A stretch of 64,000 nt of DNA from an uncultured Acetatifactor sp. (GTDB lineage Bacteria > Bacillota > Clostridia > Lachnospirales > Lachnospiraceae). How positions within the stretch are numbered: position 1 is the first letter of the stretch; every line of letters starts with the position of its first letter. Positions 34,613-43,700 of this stretch are shown one piece after another. The translations under genes were made by a program, and so were the position numbers. Location: NCBI GenBank assembly GCA_910586835.1, contig CAJUJU010000005.1, forward strand, positions 32,884 through 96,883, given 5' to 3'. The notes below the pieces were generated by a model. The model did not search any database, was not told the DNA's origin, and was given only the letters and a program-made list of their open reading frames with translations.

Positions 34613-36691
34613 CTATTTTATTTCTTCCTTCTTGTTCTGAACCCGGTAGCCGCACTTCTCGTTTGCACATACCAGATTATTCCCTTTGACCAGAAGAACC
34701 GAACCGCAGTCGGGGCATTTTTCCCCTGTGGGCCTCTGCCACACCATAAAATCACAGTTTGGATTGTCAATACATCCGAAATACTTTCTTCCTTTTTTGG
34801 TCTTTTTCAGAACCACGTCCCTGCCGCACTTGGGGCAGGCCACACCGATCTTTTCAAAATAAGGCAGCGTGTTGCGGCACTCCGGAAAGCCCGGACAGGC
34901 CAGAAACCGGCCGTGCGGGCCGTACTTAATCACCATCTGCCTGCCGCAGCGCTCACAGACCTGGTCGCTGACCTCATCCGCGATTTTTACCTCCGCCAGA
35001 TCCTCCTCCGCCTTCTTTACGGCCTCGTCCAGGTCAGGATAAAAATTGGCTACAATGGTCTTCCACTTTACGTTTCCTTCCTCCACGCTGTCCAGAAGAG
35101 CCTCCATATTCGCCGTGAAATTCACATCCACAATGGTGGGAAACGCGTTCTTCATCATGCTGTTCACCACCTCGCCCAGCTCGGTCACATAGAGATTCTT
35201 TCCCTCCTTGACGATATATCGTCTGGCCAGAATGGTGGTGATGGTGGGCGCATAGGTGCTGGGGCGTCCGATTCCCAGCTCCTCCAGCGCCTTTACCAGC
35301 GAAGCCTCCGTGTAATGGGCAGGGGGCTGGGTAAAGTGCTGTGCCGGATCAAAGGAGAGAAAGGAGAGGCTGCTTTCCCTGCTCAGCTCCCCGCTCAGTG
35401 TGTTTTCCTCCTCCTTGTCCTCCTCCGCGCTGTAGACGCTCAGGAAACCGTCAAATTTTCTGGAGGATGCGGCAAGGGTAAACACATGCTCCCCCGCCTG
35501 TATGCGAACCGATGTGGTCTCGTACCTGGCGGCGCTCATTCTGCTGGCTGTAAACCGTTTCCATACCAACTGATAAAGCCGGGCCAGATCTCTTGGCAGC
35601 TGCTCCTTCATAGCGGCGGGAAGTCTTCCGATATCCGTGGGGCGGATCGCCTCATGGGCATCCTGTATCTTCTGTCCGTTTTTTTTCCGGGACGTCTCTC
35701 CGCCCAGATATTCCTTCCCGTAATGAGACTCAATAAACTCCGCCGCCATGGCCTCCGCCTCCTCGGACACGCGGGTGGAATCCGTACGAAGGTAGGTGAT
35801 AAGACCCACCGTACCCTCTCCCTCGATCTCTACTCCCTCGTAGAGCTGCTGCGCAAGTCGCATGGTCTTCTGAGTGGAAAAATTCAAAGCCTTGCTGGCC
35901 TCCTGCTGCAGCGTGGAGGTGGTGAAGGGCAGCGGCGCCTTCTTCAGCCGTTCTCCCTTTTTCACTTCGGTAATCCCAAACGTTTCCCCCTCCAGCGCCT
36001 TCTGAACGGACTCCGCCTGTTCCCTGCAGGTGATCGTCTGCTTTTCCTGAACCGTTCCGTAATATTTTGCACAGATCGGCTTTTTTTCGCCCTTCACCTT
36101 CAGATTCACATCCAGACTCCAGTACTCCTCCGGCACAAAGGCATTGATCTCGTCCTCTCTGTCGCAGATAATCCGCAGTGCCACGGACTGCACCCTGCCG
36201 GCGCTCAGCCCCCGCTTGATCTTCTCCCACAGAAGCGGCGAGATCCGGTAACCCACCATCCGGTCCAGCACTCGTCTGGCCTGCTGGGCATCCACCAGAT
36301 TCATATTGATCTCCCTTGCGTTTTTCAGGGATTCCTTCACCGCATTCTTCGTGATCTCGTTGAAGGTGATCCGATAAACTTTTTTGTCCTCCAGCTTCAG
36401 CGCATAAAACAGGTGCCAGGAAATGGCCTCCCCCTCCCGGTCCGGGTCTGTTGCAAGATAGATCTTCTCGGCCTTTTTCACTTCTTTCCGAAGCGCCGCA
36501 AGGATATCCCCCTTCCCGCGGATCGTAATATATTTGGGCTCATAGTCGTGTTCCACATCGATTCCCAAGGAACTTTTGGGCAGGTCACGGACGTGTCCGT
36601 TGCTGGCCGCCACCGCATAATTGGCGCCCAAAAATTTTCTGATCGTCTTCACCTTGGCAGGCGACTCCACGATTACCAGATACTTAGCCAT
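34613..36691 (-). CDS. topA: DNA topoisomerase I (type IA)
   Basis: 692 residues from ATG 36691 (MAKYLVIVESPAKVKTI). The in-frame ATG at 36700 abuts the GGGG ribosome site, so 36691 (about ten bases away) is preferred. It has a Toprim domain with ATDPDREGEAISWHL, an active-site tyrosine in ITYLRTDSTR, and three C-terminal four-cysteine zinc fingers beginning CERCGRQM, CPKCGRDV and CPDCGSVL (about 580-685). It relaxes negative supercoils. Confidence 0.98.
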   Translation of the reverse strand: MAKYLVIVESPAKVKTIRKFLGANYAVAASNGHVRDLPKSSLGIDVEHDYEPKYITIRGKGDILAALRKEVKKAEKIYLATDPDREGEAISWHLFYALKLEDKKVYRITFNEITKNAVKESLKNAREINMNLVDAQQARRVLDRMVGYRISPLLWEKIKRGLSAGRVQSVALRIICDREDEINAFVPEEYWSLDVNLKVKGEKKPICAKYYGTVQEKQTITCREQAESVQKALEGETFGITEVKKGERLKKAPLPFTTSTLQQEASKALNFSTQKTMRLAQQLYEGVEIEGEGTVGLITYLRTDSTRVSEEAEAMAAEFIESHYGKEYLGGETSRKKNGQKIQDAHEAIRPTDIGRLPAAMKEQLPRDLARLYQLVWKRFTASRMSAARYETTSVRIQAGEHVFTLAASSRKFDGFLSVYSAEEDKEEENTLSGELSRESSLSFLSFDPAQHFTQPPAHYTEASLVKALEELGIGRPSTYAPTITTILARRYIVKEGKNLYVTELGEVVNSMMKNAFPTIVDVNFTANMEALLDSVEEGNVKWKTIVANFYPDLDEAVKKAEEDLAEVKIADEVSDQVCERCGRQMVIKYGPHGRFLACPGFPECRNTLPYFEKIGVACPKCGRDVVLKKTKKGRKYFGCIDNPNCDFMVWQRPTGEKCPDCGSVLLVKGNNLVCANEKCGYRVQNKKEEIK

Positions 36692-36728
36692 AATATTCAT
36701 ACCCCTTTGCAAACGCTAATCGTGAATC

Positions 36729-36757
36729 ACTATACACCAAAAGATTCCCGGGCGCAA
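36729..36757 (-). promoter_or_regulatory. Sigma-A promoter of topA
   Basis: TTGCGC (36752-36757), a 17-base spacer and TATAGT (36729-36734) on the minus strand, 38 bases before the topA start. Ideal spacing, moderate boxes. Confidence 0.65.
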
Positions 36758-36782
36758 GGCTTTTATGGTTTTTTCACAAAAC

Positions 36783-36810
36783 AAAAAAGCATTGAAACAA
36801 ATTGTTTCAA
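36783..36810 (-). terminator. Rho-independent terminator after tRNA-Glu
   Basis: TTGAAACAAATTGTTTCAA (36792-36810) is a perfect palindromic stem. On the minus strand it is followed by TGC and a TTTTTT run (36783-36788). It lies 36 bases past the tRNA 3' end and before the topA promoter. Confidence 0.8.
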
Positions 36811-36845
36811 CACTTCTTCGGGGTTGGGCTCTTCAAATGAAGAAA

Positions 36846-36917
36846 CAGCTGATAGGGGAATCGAACCCCTGTTTCCGCCGTGAGAGGGCGGCGTCTTAAC
36901 CGCTTGACCAATCAGCC
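36846..36917 (-). tRNA. tRNA-Glu (anticodon CTC)
   Basis: 72 bases fold into a cloverleaf. Acceptor GGCTGAT pairs with ATCAGCT (first pair G-U); D arm GTC...GAC; anticodon stem CCGCC/GGCGG with loop CTCTCAC, giving anticodon CTC (codon GAG); T arm AGGGG-TTCGATT-CCCCT. CCA is not encoded. The G-U first pair is slightly unusual. Confidence 0.93.
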
Positions 36918-36920
36918 TTG

Positions 36921-36976
36921 TAAGCACCGCACTTGCGGTACTTGCTTATAATAATACATTTCCAAAAAAATTGCAA
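36921..36976 (-). promoter_or_regulatory. Promoter and inverted repeat before tRNA-Glu
   Basis: TTGCAA (36971-36976), a 17-base spacer and TATTAT (36948-36953) on the minus strand make a sigma-A promoter. Immediately between it and the tRNA lies an inverted repeat: TAAGCA/TGCTTA outer arms (36921-36926, 36943-36948) and CCGCA/TGCGG inner arms. It would sit in the short 5' leader of the tRNA precursor. Confidence 0.6.
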
Positions 36977-37029
36977 GTACTTTTTTGAAAAATTTACACA
37001 ATTTTTTTAGAGGTCGTTTTTCAAACACA

Positions 37030-38793
37030 TTACCTGCGCTCCACAATCCACAAAAAATCTGATTCTTTCTTCTTTTCCCAGTTGTACTCCTCCTTAACCC
37101 ATTTTGAAATAAACTCCGGATTATTGTTCATAGCCTGAAAATATCCCTTGTCAATAATGAGTACTTCCGGCATTTTGTCCGGATTCATCTCATAATATTT
37201 CAAATACCTCTCGTTATACACCGGCGTACTGATAACCGAAGGTGTACATATCTCCATATCATTCATGAGATAAACCATCAATAATTCTCTGCCGATATAC
37301 AGCCCCCTGGTTCCCGGTTCCAGATTTTCCTCTATAAAAAGATAATCACTGTTATACTGATAGCCTGTCATATAGGAGCAGTAAACATTTTTAGCAGCTC
37401 CATACAGCGCCTTCTGCTTTACAACAAAAACATTCATGGACATTCCCTCGTCGGCCCGTACCAGATAACCTCTGGCCCCGATCAGAAACAGCACCCATAG
37501 AACAGGCAGCGCAACCCCGCACAGAATCTTTGCTTGGGCAATCAGACCCACTTTTGAAAATGCCATTACAGTTCCCGAACTATCCTTTTGCGTGCTTCTG
37601 CTGTCGCACCAGAATAAAAGAGCCACCAGCATACCGGGAAGCAAATGTACAAAAGAAGATTTCAGATCAAGATTCGTCAACAACAGCACCGCCCCAAAGC
37701 CAACCAGAGATGATCGCCAGGCCAGGGCATACAAGGTGTTCCAACTGCGCTTTTTTTCTTCGGTTCCCGAATAATAAAGAAATCCGCCCAATGCATACAA
37801 TAACAAATAATGCAACTGAGGATGCACCGTTGGCGTATGCCAAAATAACCACATTCGGATCTGATCGACGGCAGCAATGCATAAAACCCAAAGGAAAATG
37901 CTACTCTTTTTCTGATAAGCTTCTTTCCAGTCAATTTTTTTGCAGACTATCTTCTCAATCATGAAAAAAATAATTAATCCCATTATCAGATAAGCCAAAA
38001 CATATACTGCCAGTCCGGCTGCCTCTCTACAATATGCGGCCAGTTTTGTCAGTATCCCCTCACTATGCATCGGATCCGCAAGAATCTGTTCCATATACAG
38101 GGCAAATTCCGAAAAGGACAAATCAGAAAGGAAAAGCCCGGTAAAAATGCCAGCACCAGCGACACAGGTCAAAGTCAGAAATATTGCCCCTCTCTTCTCT
38201 CTCCTGCCCAGCCATATCAAATAAAAGACAAACAACAAAACACAGGACGGATAAGCCAAAACTGTAAAACACATCGCAATTCCAGCATAGACACAGTAAC
38301 GATCCTTCCTGTTTTTTTCATAACAATACAGACACAGAATCATCAATATCCAAAATAAAAGCTGCTGATTGGCAAATTCCGGGGTCACAATCCACTTGGC
38401 CATAGTATGAAAAAACACCAGCGCCGTCAACAGTGCGGGACGTTTACCGTACTCCGCCCGCATGACCCGATACCAGAGAAAACTTACAATCGCTTGGAAT
38501 AAAGTCCCTGATATCCGCAAATATAAAAGCAAAAAGGTATTATCTTCCGTAAAAAGAAGAAATACCTTAATCAAAAGTGCAGGTAAAATCGCAGAGGTCT
38601 GATGTGGGTCCCATATCTCCCTGATCAGCATATCCCCTTTTGCTATTCGATACGCCAGCACTACAGCATACTGCTCATCCATATCCAAACCAATGATCCA
38701 GCTCCTGCCAACGGAAAGAGCCGTTGCTCCCGCCAATACTATACACAGCAAAAGCCATATCCGATTAACCCGTGCTTTGAAACTATTCCCCAT
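37030..38793 (-). CDS. Polytopic membrane protein, possible GT-C glycosyltransferase
   Basis: 587 residues with about 11-12 hydrophobic segments over residues 12-445 and a soluble C-terminal domain (about 450-587). After the first helix the outside loop has an acidic pair (GLDMDEQY, about 35-42), and WDPHQTSAILP follows; an acidic first loop is a hallmark of GT-C sugar transferases. No family can be named with certainty. It starts 6 bases after the Wzy-like gene, with AAGGA in that gene's end, so the two are one operon. Codons look more AT-rich than in neighbours. A role in surface glycan assembly is inferred. Confidence 0.7.
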   Translation of the reverse strand: MGNSFKARVNRIWLLLCIVLAGATALSVGRSWIIGLDMDEQYAVVLAYRIAKGDMLIREIWDPHQTSAILPALLIKVFLLFTEDNTFLLLYLRISGTLFQAIVSFLWYRVMRAEYGKRPALLTALVFFHTMAKWIVTPEFANQQLLFWILMILCLYCYEKNRKDRYCVYAGIAMCFTVLAYPSCVLLFVFYLIWLGRREKRGAIFLTLTCVAGAGIFTGLFLSDLSFSEFALYMEQILADPMHSEGILTKLAAYCREAAGLAVYVLAYLIMGLIIFFMIEKIVCKKIDWKEAYQKKSSIFLWVLCIAAVDQIRMWLFWHTPTVHPQLHYLLLYALGGFLYYSGTEEKKRSWNTLYALAWRSSLVGFGAVLLLTNLDLKSSFVHLLPGMLVALLFWCDSRSTQKDSSGTVMAFSKVGLIAQAKILCGVALPVLWVLFLIGARGYLVRADEGMSMNVFVVKQKALYGAAKNVYCSYMTGYQYNSDYLFIEENLEPGTRGLYIGRELLMVYLMNDMEICTPSVISTPVYNERYLKYYEMNPDKMPEVLIIDKGYFQAMNNNPEFISKWVKEEYNWEKKKESDFLWIVERR

Positions 38794-38799
38794 AGCCGC

Positions 38800-40623
38800 C
38801 TATTCCTTCTTACCAATATACGGACGCTGCTTTTCCGATGTTGGCTCCAAAACTAATCTTTTCCATTTTCTACCCCGGTTCGATAAAGAAAATGTTTTTT
38901 CATTTTCTTCGCCGCACTTGTGAAGCAATAAATATTGTACCACAAAAAAAGCCAAAAAGGAAAGCTGTCCAAGTCTCCAGTCAATCTCCAGAACTCCAAA
39001 TCCTACGAAAGAAGTAATCATGAAAACTCCCACGACAAAAAACCAGTTTCCCTGTGCCTTATCAAGACATCGCTTCAAACAGCACAAAACGACGGCCACG
39101 GCAAGCAATAAAAACAGCACCCCCGCCGGAATTCCAAAAGAAAACATGATCTGAAGAAGAAAATTATGAGCATGGGGCGCAAAATACCCTTCTGCCGTTA
39201 CCCAAACCCCATCCTCACAGTTCCTGTGCCCTTTAAGGTTCAATCGTCCCAGATAAGTCTTATAGATTGCCCACCGAACCTTAACCGGATCTGACATTTC
39301 GTCTTTCTCTGACAGTACGGGATCCTCCCGTTCCAGACCGCTGCCCCAAGGCTTTTTCTCTGCAACCGTTAAGTTTCCCTCCCGGCTTTCTTCCGCAGCA
39401 TACACCTTCAAAGAAGGAACCCAGAAATCGCAGATCCGACCCACAAAATCCGCATCGTCTTCCTCCGCTTCCTTCGGAAACAGGAACCAGAACAATCTAC
39501 CCAGAGCGGCCTCCAAAAATTCATCCATTTCAATATAACGGTCATCCCACGAATGCACCATTCCCTGAATCTTATTCCCTGGATCTCCCGTTAGAACCAT
39601 AGCAGAAGAAAAGCTCGCCGGTATTACTCTTACACTGAAAAACACCGCAGGAAACATCAATATTGCCGACAACATTACAGCCGCCAGCCTACCGGAAGCT
39701 TTGAGAAATCTTTTTCCCTTTTCCTGGAAGAAAAACAGTGCGATCAAAAGTACCGTGTTAAAGCACATTACAATCATGGCCGCACGTCCGATTGCCAAGA
39801 AACAATACGCCATCAAAATGCCGCTTCCAAGTCCCGCCAATACACTCCAAATCGGTGATGCTCCATTCCTTTTAAACTGATACCACTTTCCAAGAATAGC
39901 CGCATGAACAATCAGACAGAACAGAGCATACATATTTGCATTCGTATACATTCCCGTATATCGCAAAGTGTCGAATGCTCTGAACATAGTGGCGAAACTC
40001 TGCAGAATACAAAACCCAATAATAATTCCGTTCAGCATACCGTTAAACAGGGCATTCAACTCTTCCCTTGTAAACTCTGTCAGGTAAAAGCAGCCAAACA
40101 TCACCAGATACCACACCGGCCACACCGAATCATTATCAGAAAATACCATAGCCAGCATCATGACCACCCAAACGCCGAAAACAGACCACTTCAACCGGGG
40201 AGCCTTTTTTTCTTCACATATCCGCATAAAAATTCGTATCACCAGGTATCCGTATATGATAACATTTATAACTGCAGTAACCCATTTCCCATAACCATCA
40301 TAATTCTGGCGGCCCCAATTAACTGCAATACTTCCCCCGATCACACTGCAAATCGTCCATAACAGATAAGGTAAACGTATAAAATCTTTCCAATGACACC
40401 CGGTAAAAATGATGATCGCAATCAAAAATCCGCTACAGTTTACAGCCGTATGCTGGACTCTTCCTGTAGCGCTGCCCACAATCTGGTCAATCAGACAAAA
40501 CAAAACAAAACAGATTGTATATACGCCCTGTTTGATTCTCAATGTATCTCTGCATATGTTTGTCGTTACTTCTTCTTTTTTTTCCATATCTATATTCTTT
40601 TTGCTTCTTTCACAATTCGCCAC
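38800..40623 (-). CDS. O-antigen ligase / Wzy polymerase-like membrane protein
   Basis: Up to 607 residues, about 12 hydrophobic segments. The Wzy_C-type motif PHAHNFLLQIMFSFGIPAG lies near residue 490. Between the last cytoplasmic-side helices is a large hydrophilic outside loop (about 330-490) rich in Asp, Glu and Lys. Such proteins join or polymerise lipid-linked glycans at the outer face of the membrane. The start is unclear: GTG 40623 and ATG 40587 (MEKKEEV) both have weak ribosome sites. First gene of a two-gene operon with its own promoter. Confidence 0.78.
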   Translation of the reverse strand: MANCERSKKNIDMEKKEEVTTNICRDTLRIKQGVYTICFVLFCLIDQIVGSATGRVQHTAVNCSGFLIAIIIFTGCHWKDFIRLPYLLWTICSVIGGSIAVNWGRQNYDGYGKWVTAVINVIIYGYLVIRIFMRICEEKKAPRLKWSVFGVWVVMMLAMVFSDNDSVWPVWYLVMFGCFYLTEFTREELNALFNGMLNGIIIGFCILQSFATMFRAFDTLRYTGMYTNANMYALFCLIVHAAILGKWYQFKRNGASPIWSVLAGLGSGILMAYCFLAIGRAAMIVMCFNTVLLIALFFFQEKGKRFLKASGRLAAVMLSAILMFPAVFFSVRVIPASFSSAMVLTGDPGNKIQGMVHSWDDRYIEMDEFLEAALGRLFWFLFPKEAEEDDADFVGRICDFWVPSLKVYAAEESREGNLTVAEKKPWGSGLEREDPVLSEKDEMSDPVKVRWAIYKTYLGRLNLKGHRNCEDGVWVTAEGYFAPHAHNFLLQIMFSFGIPAGVLFLLLAVAVVLCCLKRCLDKAQGNWFFVVGVFMITSFVGFGVLEIDWRLGQLSFLAFFVVQYLLLHKCGEENEKTFSLSNRGRKWKRLVLEPTSEKQRPYIGKKE

Positions 40624-40697
40624 ATATACCGCAAATATTTTTTAGTTACAGGTTTTCATTAAATTCACCCTTTTGCCTCATAAATCACGGCACGACC

Positions 40698-40726
40698 ATC
40701 ATACCCCATAGTACTGTTAAAGTCAA
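40698..40726 (-). promoter_or_regulatory. Sigma-A promoter of the glycan gene pair
   Basis: TTGACT (40721-40726), a 17-base spacer and TATGAT (40698-40703) on the minus strand. It lies in the gap after polC, so the pair can be expressed apart from polC. Confidence 0.75.
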
Positions 40727-40772
40727 CCAGAATCCGCCTTACATACACGGCGAACGCATGGCACATACAATT

Positions 40773-43700
40773 TTAAAGATCGAACAGACTCAGCTGGTTG
40801 GACTCCGGCAAATCCCCCAGAAGCCCCAGCTCCGCTATCATATCCACAATATTCTTGGATACCCTGGTCCGCTCCCGGAAATCTTCCTTCGACAGAAACG
40901 GCCCGTCCTTTGCCGCCTCCACGATGGCGTCCGCCGCCTTCTCCCCCAGCCCGTCAATGCTGCTTAAGGAAGGCATCAGCTTATCTCCCACAATCTGAAA
41001 AGATCTGGACTGCGCCCGGAAGATGTCAATGGGTTCAAACTCATAGCCTCTGGCGTACATCTCCTGTACCACACGCATATCTCCGTAGGCAAGCTCCTCC
41101 TTGTTGGAGAGAGGCTCCGCTCCCACTTCCTTGTTGGCCACCGCATCCATTCTGCGCTTGTACTCTTTCATGACGGCCTCCATGTGAGCCTGTCCCCGGC
41201 ACATCAGCGCATAAGAAAAAGCCTTGGCACGGATACTGAAAAACGCACCGTAATAAGCCAGGGGATAGTGGATCTTACAATAACCGATCCGCCATGCCAT
41301 CATGACATAGGCAGCCGCGTGGGCCTTCGGGAACATATACTCGATCTTCTCGCAGGATTTGATATACCAGTCCGGCACGTCATGGGCCGTCATATCCTCC
41401 TTCCACGCCTTCCACTGCTCCGCCGGTGTCTTCCCCTTGGCCACCATGCCCTTTCGCACTGCCTCCATGATCTTGAAGGACTTCTCCGGCTCCACTCCCT
41501 TGTTGATCAGGTAGGTCATGATATCGTCGCGGGTACACACACAGGTGGAGATGGTGGCTATGCCGTCCCGGATCAGATCCTGGGCGTTTCCCACCCACAC
41601 GTTGGTGCCGTGGGACAGCCCCGATATCCGCACCAGATCCGAAAAGGATTTGGGCTGTGCCTCTATTACCATGGCCATGGCAAAGTCCGTGCCGAACTCC
41701 GGTATGCCCAGACACCCCAGCCGGGTGCCTCCGATCTGCTCCGGCGTAATCCCCAGTGCCTCCGTGTTCTGGAACAGACTCATGACATCCTTTCCGTCCA
41801 GCGGAATGGTAAGCGGATCCCTCCCCGTCAGATCCTGCAGCATCCGGATCATGGTGGGATCATCGTGTCCCAGAATATCCAGTTTCAGCAGATTATGATC
41901 AATGGAGTGATAGTCAAAGTGCGTAGTCACGGTATCCGTGGTCATATCGTTGGCAGGCCGCTGTACCGGCGTAAAGGAAAAAATATTCTCCCCAAAGGGC
42001 AGCACCACAATGCCCCCCGGGTGCTGGCCCGTACTCCTGCGCACCCCGGTACATCCTGCCACGATCCGCTCTATCTCACTGTTCCGTTTATGCTTTCCTC
42101 TTTCTTCATAATATCTCTTTACATACCCGAAGGCTGTCTTGTCCGCCAGGGTTGCGATGGTTCCCGCCCGGAAGGTCTGCTCCGCGCCGAAGATCACCTC
42201 CGTATATTTATGGGCCTTGGACTGATACTCCCCGGAAAAGTTCAGGTCGATATCCGGCTCCTTGTCCCCCTTAAAGCCCAGAAAGGTTTCAAAGGGGATG
42301 TCAAAGCCTTCCTTATGCAGCGGCTCCCCACACTCGGGGCAGGCCCTGTCCGGCATATCAATTCCCGCCGTTCCTGCGTAGGCCTTCACCTCCTCGCTGT
42401 CAAAATCCACAAAGTGACAGTTGCTGCAGTAGTAGTGGGGACTTAAGGGGTTAATCTCCGTGATGCCGGACATGGTGGCCACAAAGGAGCTTCCCACAGA
42501 GCCCCGGGATCCCACCAGATAACCGTCCTCCACGGATTTCCACACCAGCTTCTGCGCAATGATATACATCACTGCAAAGCCGTTGTTAATAATGGAATTC
42601 AGTTCCCTCTCCAGACGCTTTTCCACCACCTCCGGAAGCTGGGGGCCATATATTTCGTGAGCCCTGTCGTAACAGATCTTTGTCAGTGTCTTATCGCTGT
42701 CCTCGATGACAGGAGGACACTTGTCCGGCCGCACCGGCGAGATGGTCTCGCACATATCCGCAATCATATTCGTGTTCTTCACCACCACCTCATAGGCTTT
42801 GTCGCTGCCCAGATAGGAAAATTCCTCCAGCATTTCATCTGTGGTGTGAAGATACAGCGGCGCCTGATCGTCTGCATCTTCAAAGCCCTTTCCCGCCATG
42901 ATGATCCGGCGGTAAACCTCATCCTCCGGATCCAGAAAATGGACGTCACAGGTGGCCACCACAGGCTTGTGGAACTCCTCCCCCAGCTTCACGATCCTCT
43001 TGTTGATATTGCGGATATCCTCCTCGGAATTTACATTCCGTATCTTCTCGGAAGCAATCATATATTTGTTGTTTCCCAGCGGCTGTATCTCCAGATAGTC
43101 ATAAAACCGCACCAGCCTGGCAATCTGCATATCGCTCTGGCCGTCCAACAGCGCCCTGTACAGCTCTCCCGCCTCGCAGGCGCTGCCCAGAATCAGTCCC
43201 TCCCGGTACTTCATCACCAAACTTTTCGGAATCCTGGGATGCCTGCTGAAATACTTAATATGGGACTCCGAAATCAGCCTGTAAAGATTGATGCGCCCCA
43301 TATCGTTTTTGGCCAGAATAATGGCATGGTAGGAGGGCTGCTTCTTCACCAGGTCAGGGCTGGCCGCCCCTTTGGCATTGATTTGCGCCAGTGTGGTGAT
43401 CTCCTGTTTTTCCAGCATCTGGATAAATTTTACAAAGATCCACGCAGTGCACTCCGCGTCGTCCACCGCCCGATGATGGTTATCCAGTGAAATATTCAGC
43501 GTCTTTGCCACCGCGTCCAGGGTATGCTTGGACTGTCCCGGCAGGAGCACTCTGGCAATTCCCACCGTATCCACATAGGTGTACTCTGTGGGAAAACTCT
43601 GTCTTCTGGCATTTTCCATGATAAAGCTCATGTCAAAATTTGCATTGTGGGCCACCAGCACACAGCCCCGGGCAAACTCCAGGAAGCCGGGCAGGGCCTC

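Noticed and set aside
33641..36883. A roughly 1080-codon open frame on the plus strand
   Set aside because: It lies opposite codY and topA, which are clear genes. Its residues look random and no ribosome site precedes it.
36947..37029. Terminator after the GT-C-like gene
   Set aside because: TTTGAAAAA and TTTTTCAAA can pair, but the stem has no G-C core and the loop is over 20 bases.
36846..40623. Genomic island integrated at tRNA-Glu
   Set aside because: The glycan genes lie on the 5' side of the tRNA, no integrase is present, and no repeat of the tRNA 3' end is seen.
40625..40665. Five-codon leader peptide (ATG to TAA) upstream of the Wzy-like gene
   Set aside because: AAAGGGTG precedes it, but so short a frame is likely by chance, and no attenuator structure follows.
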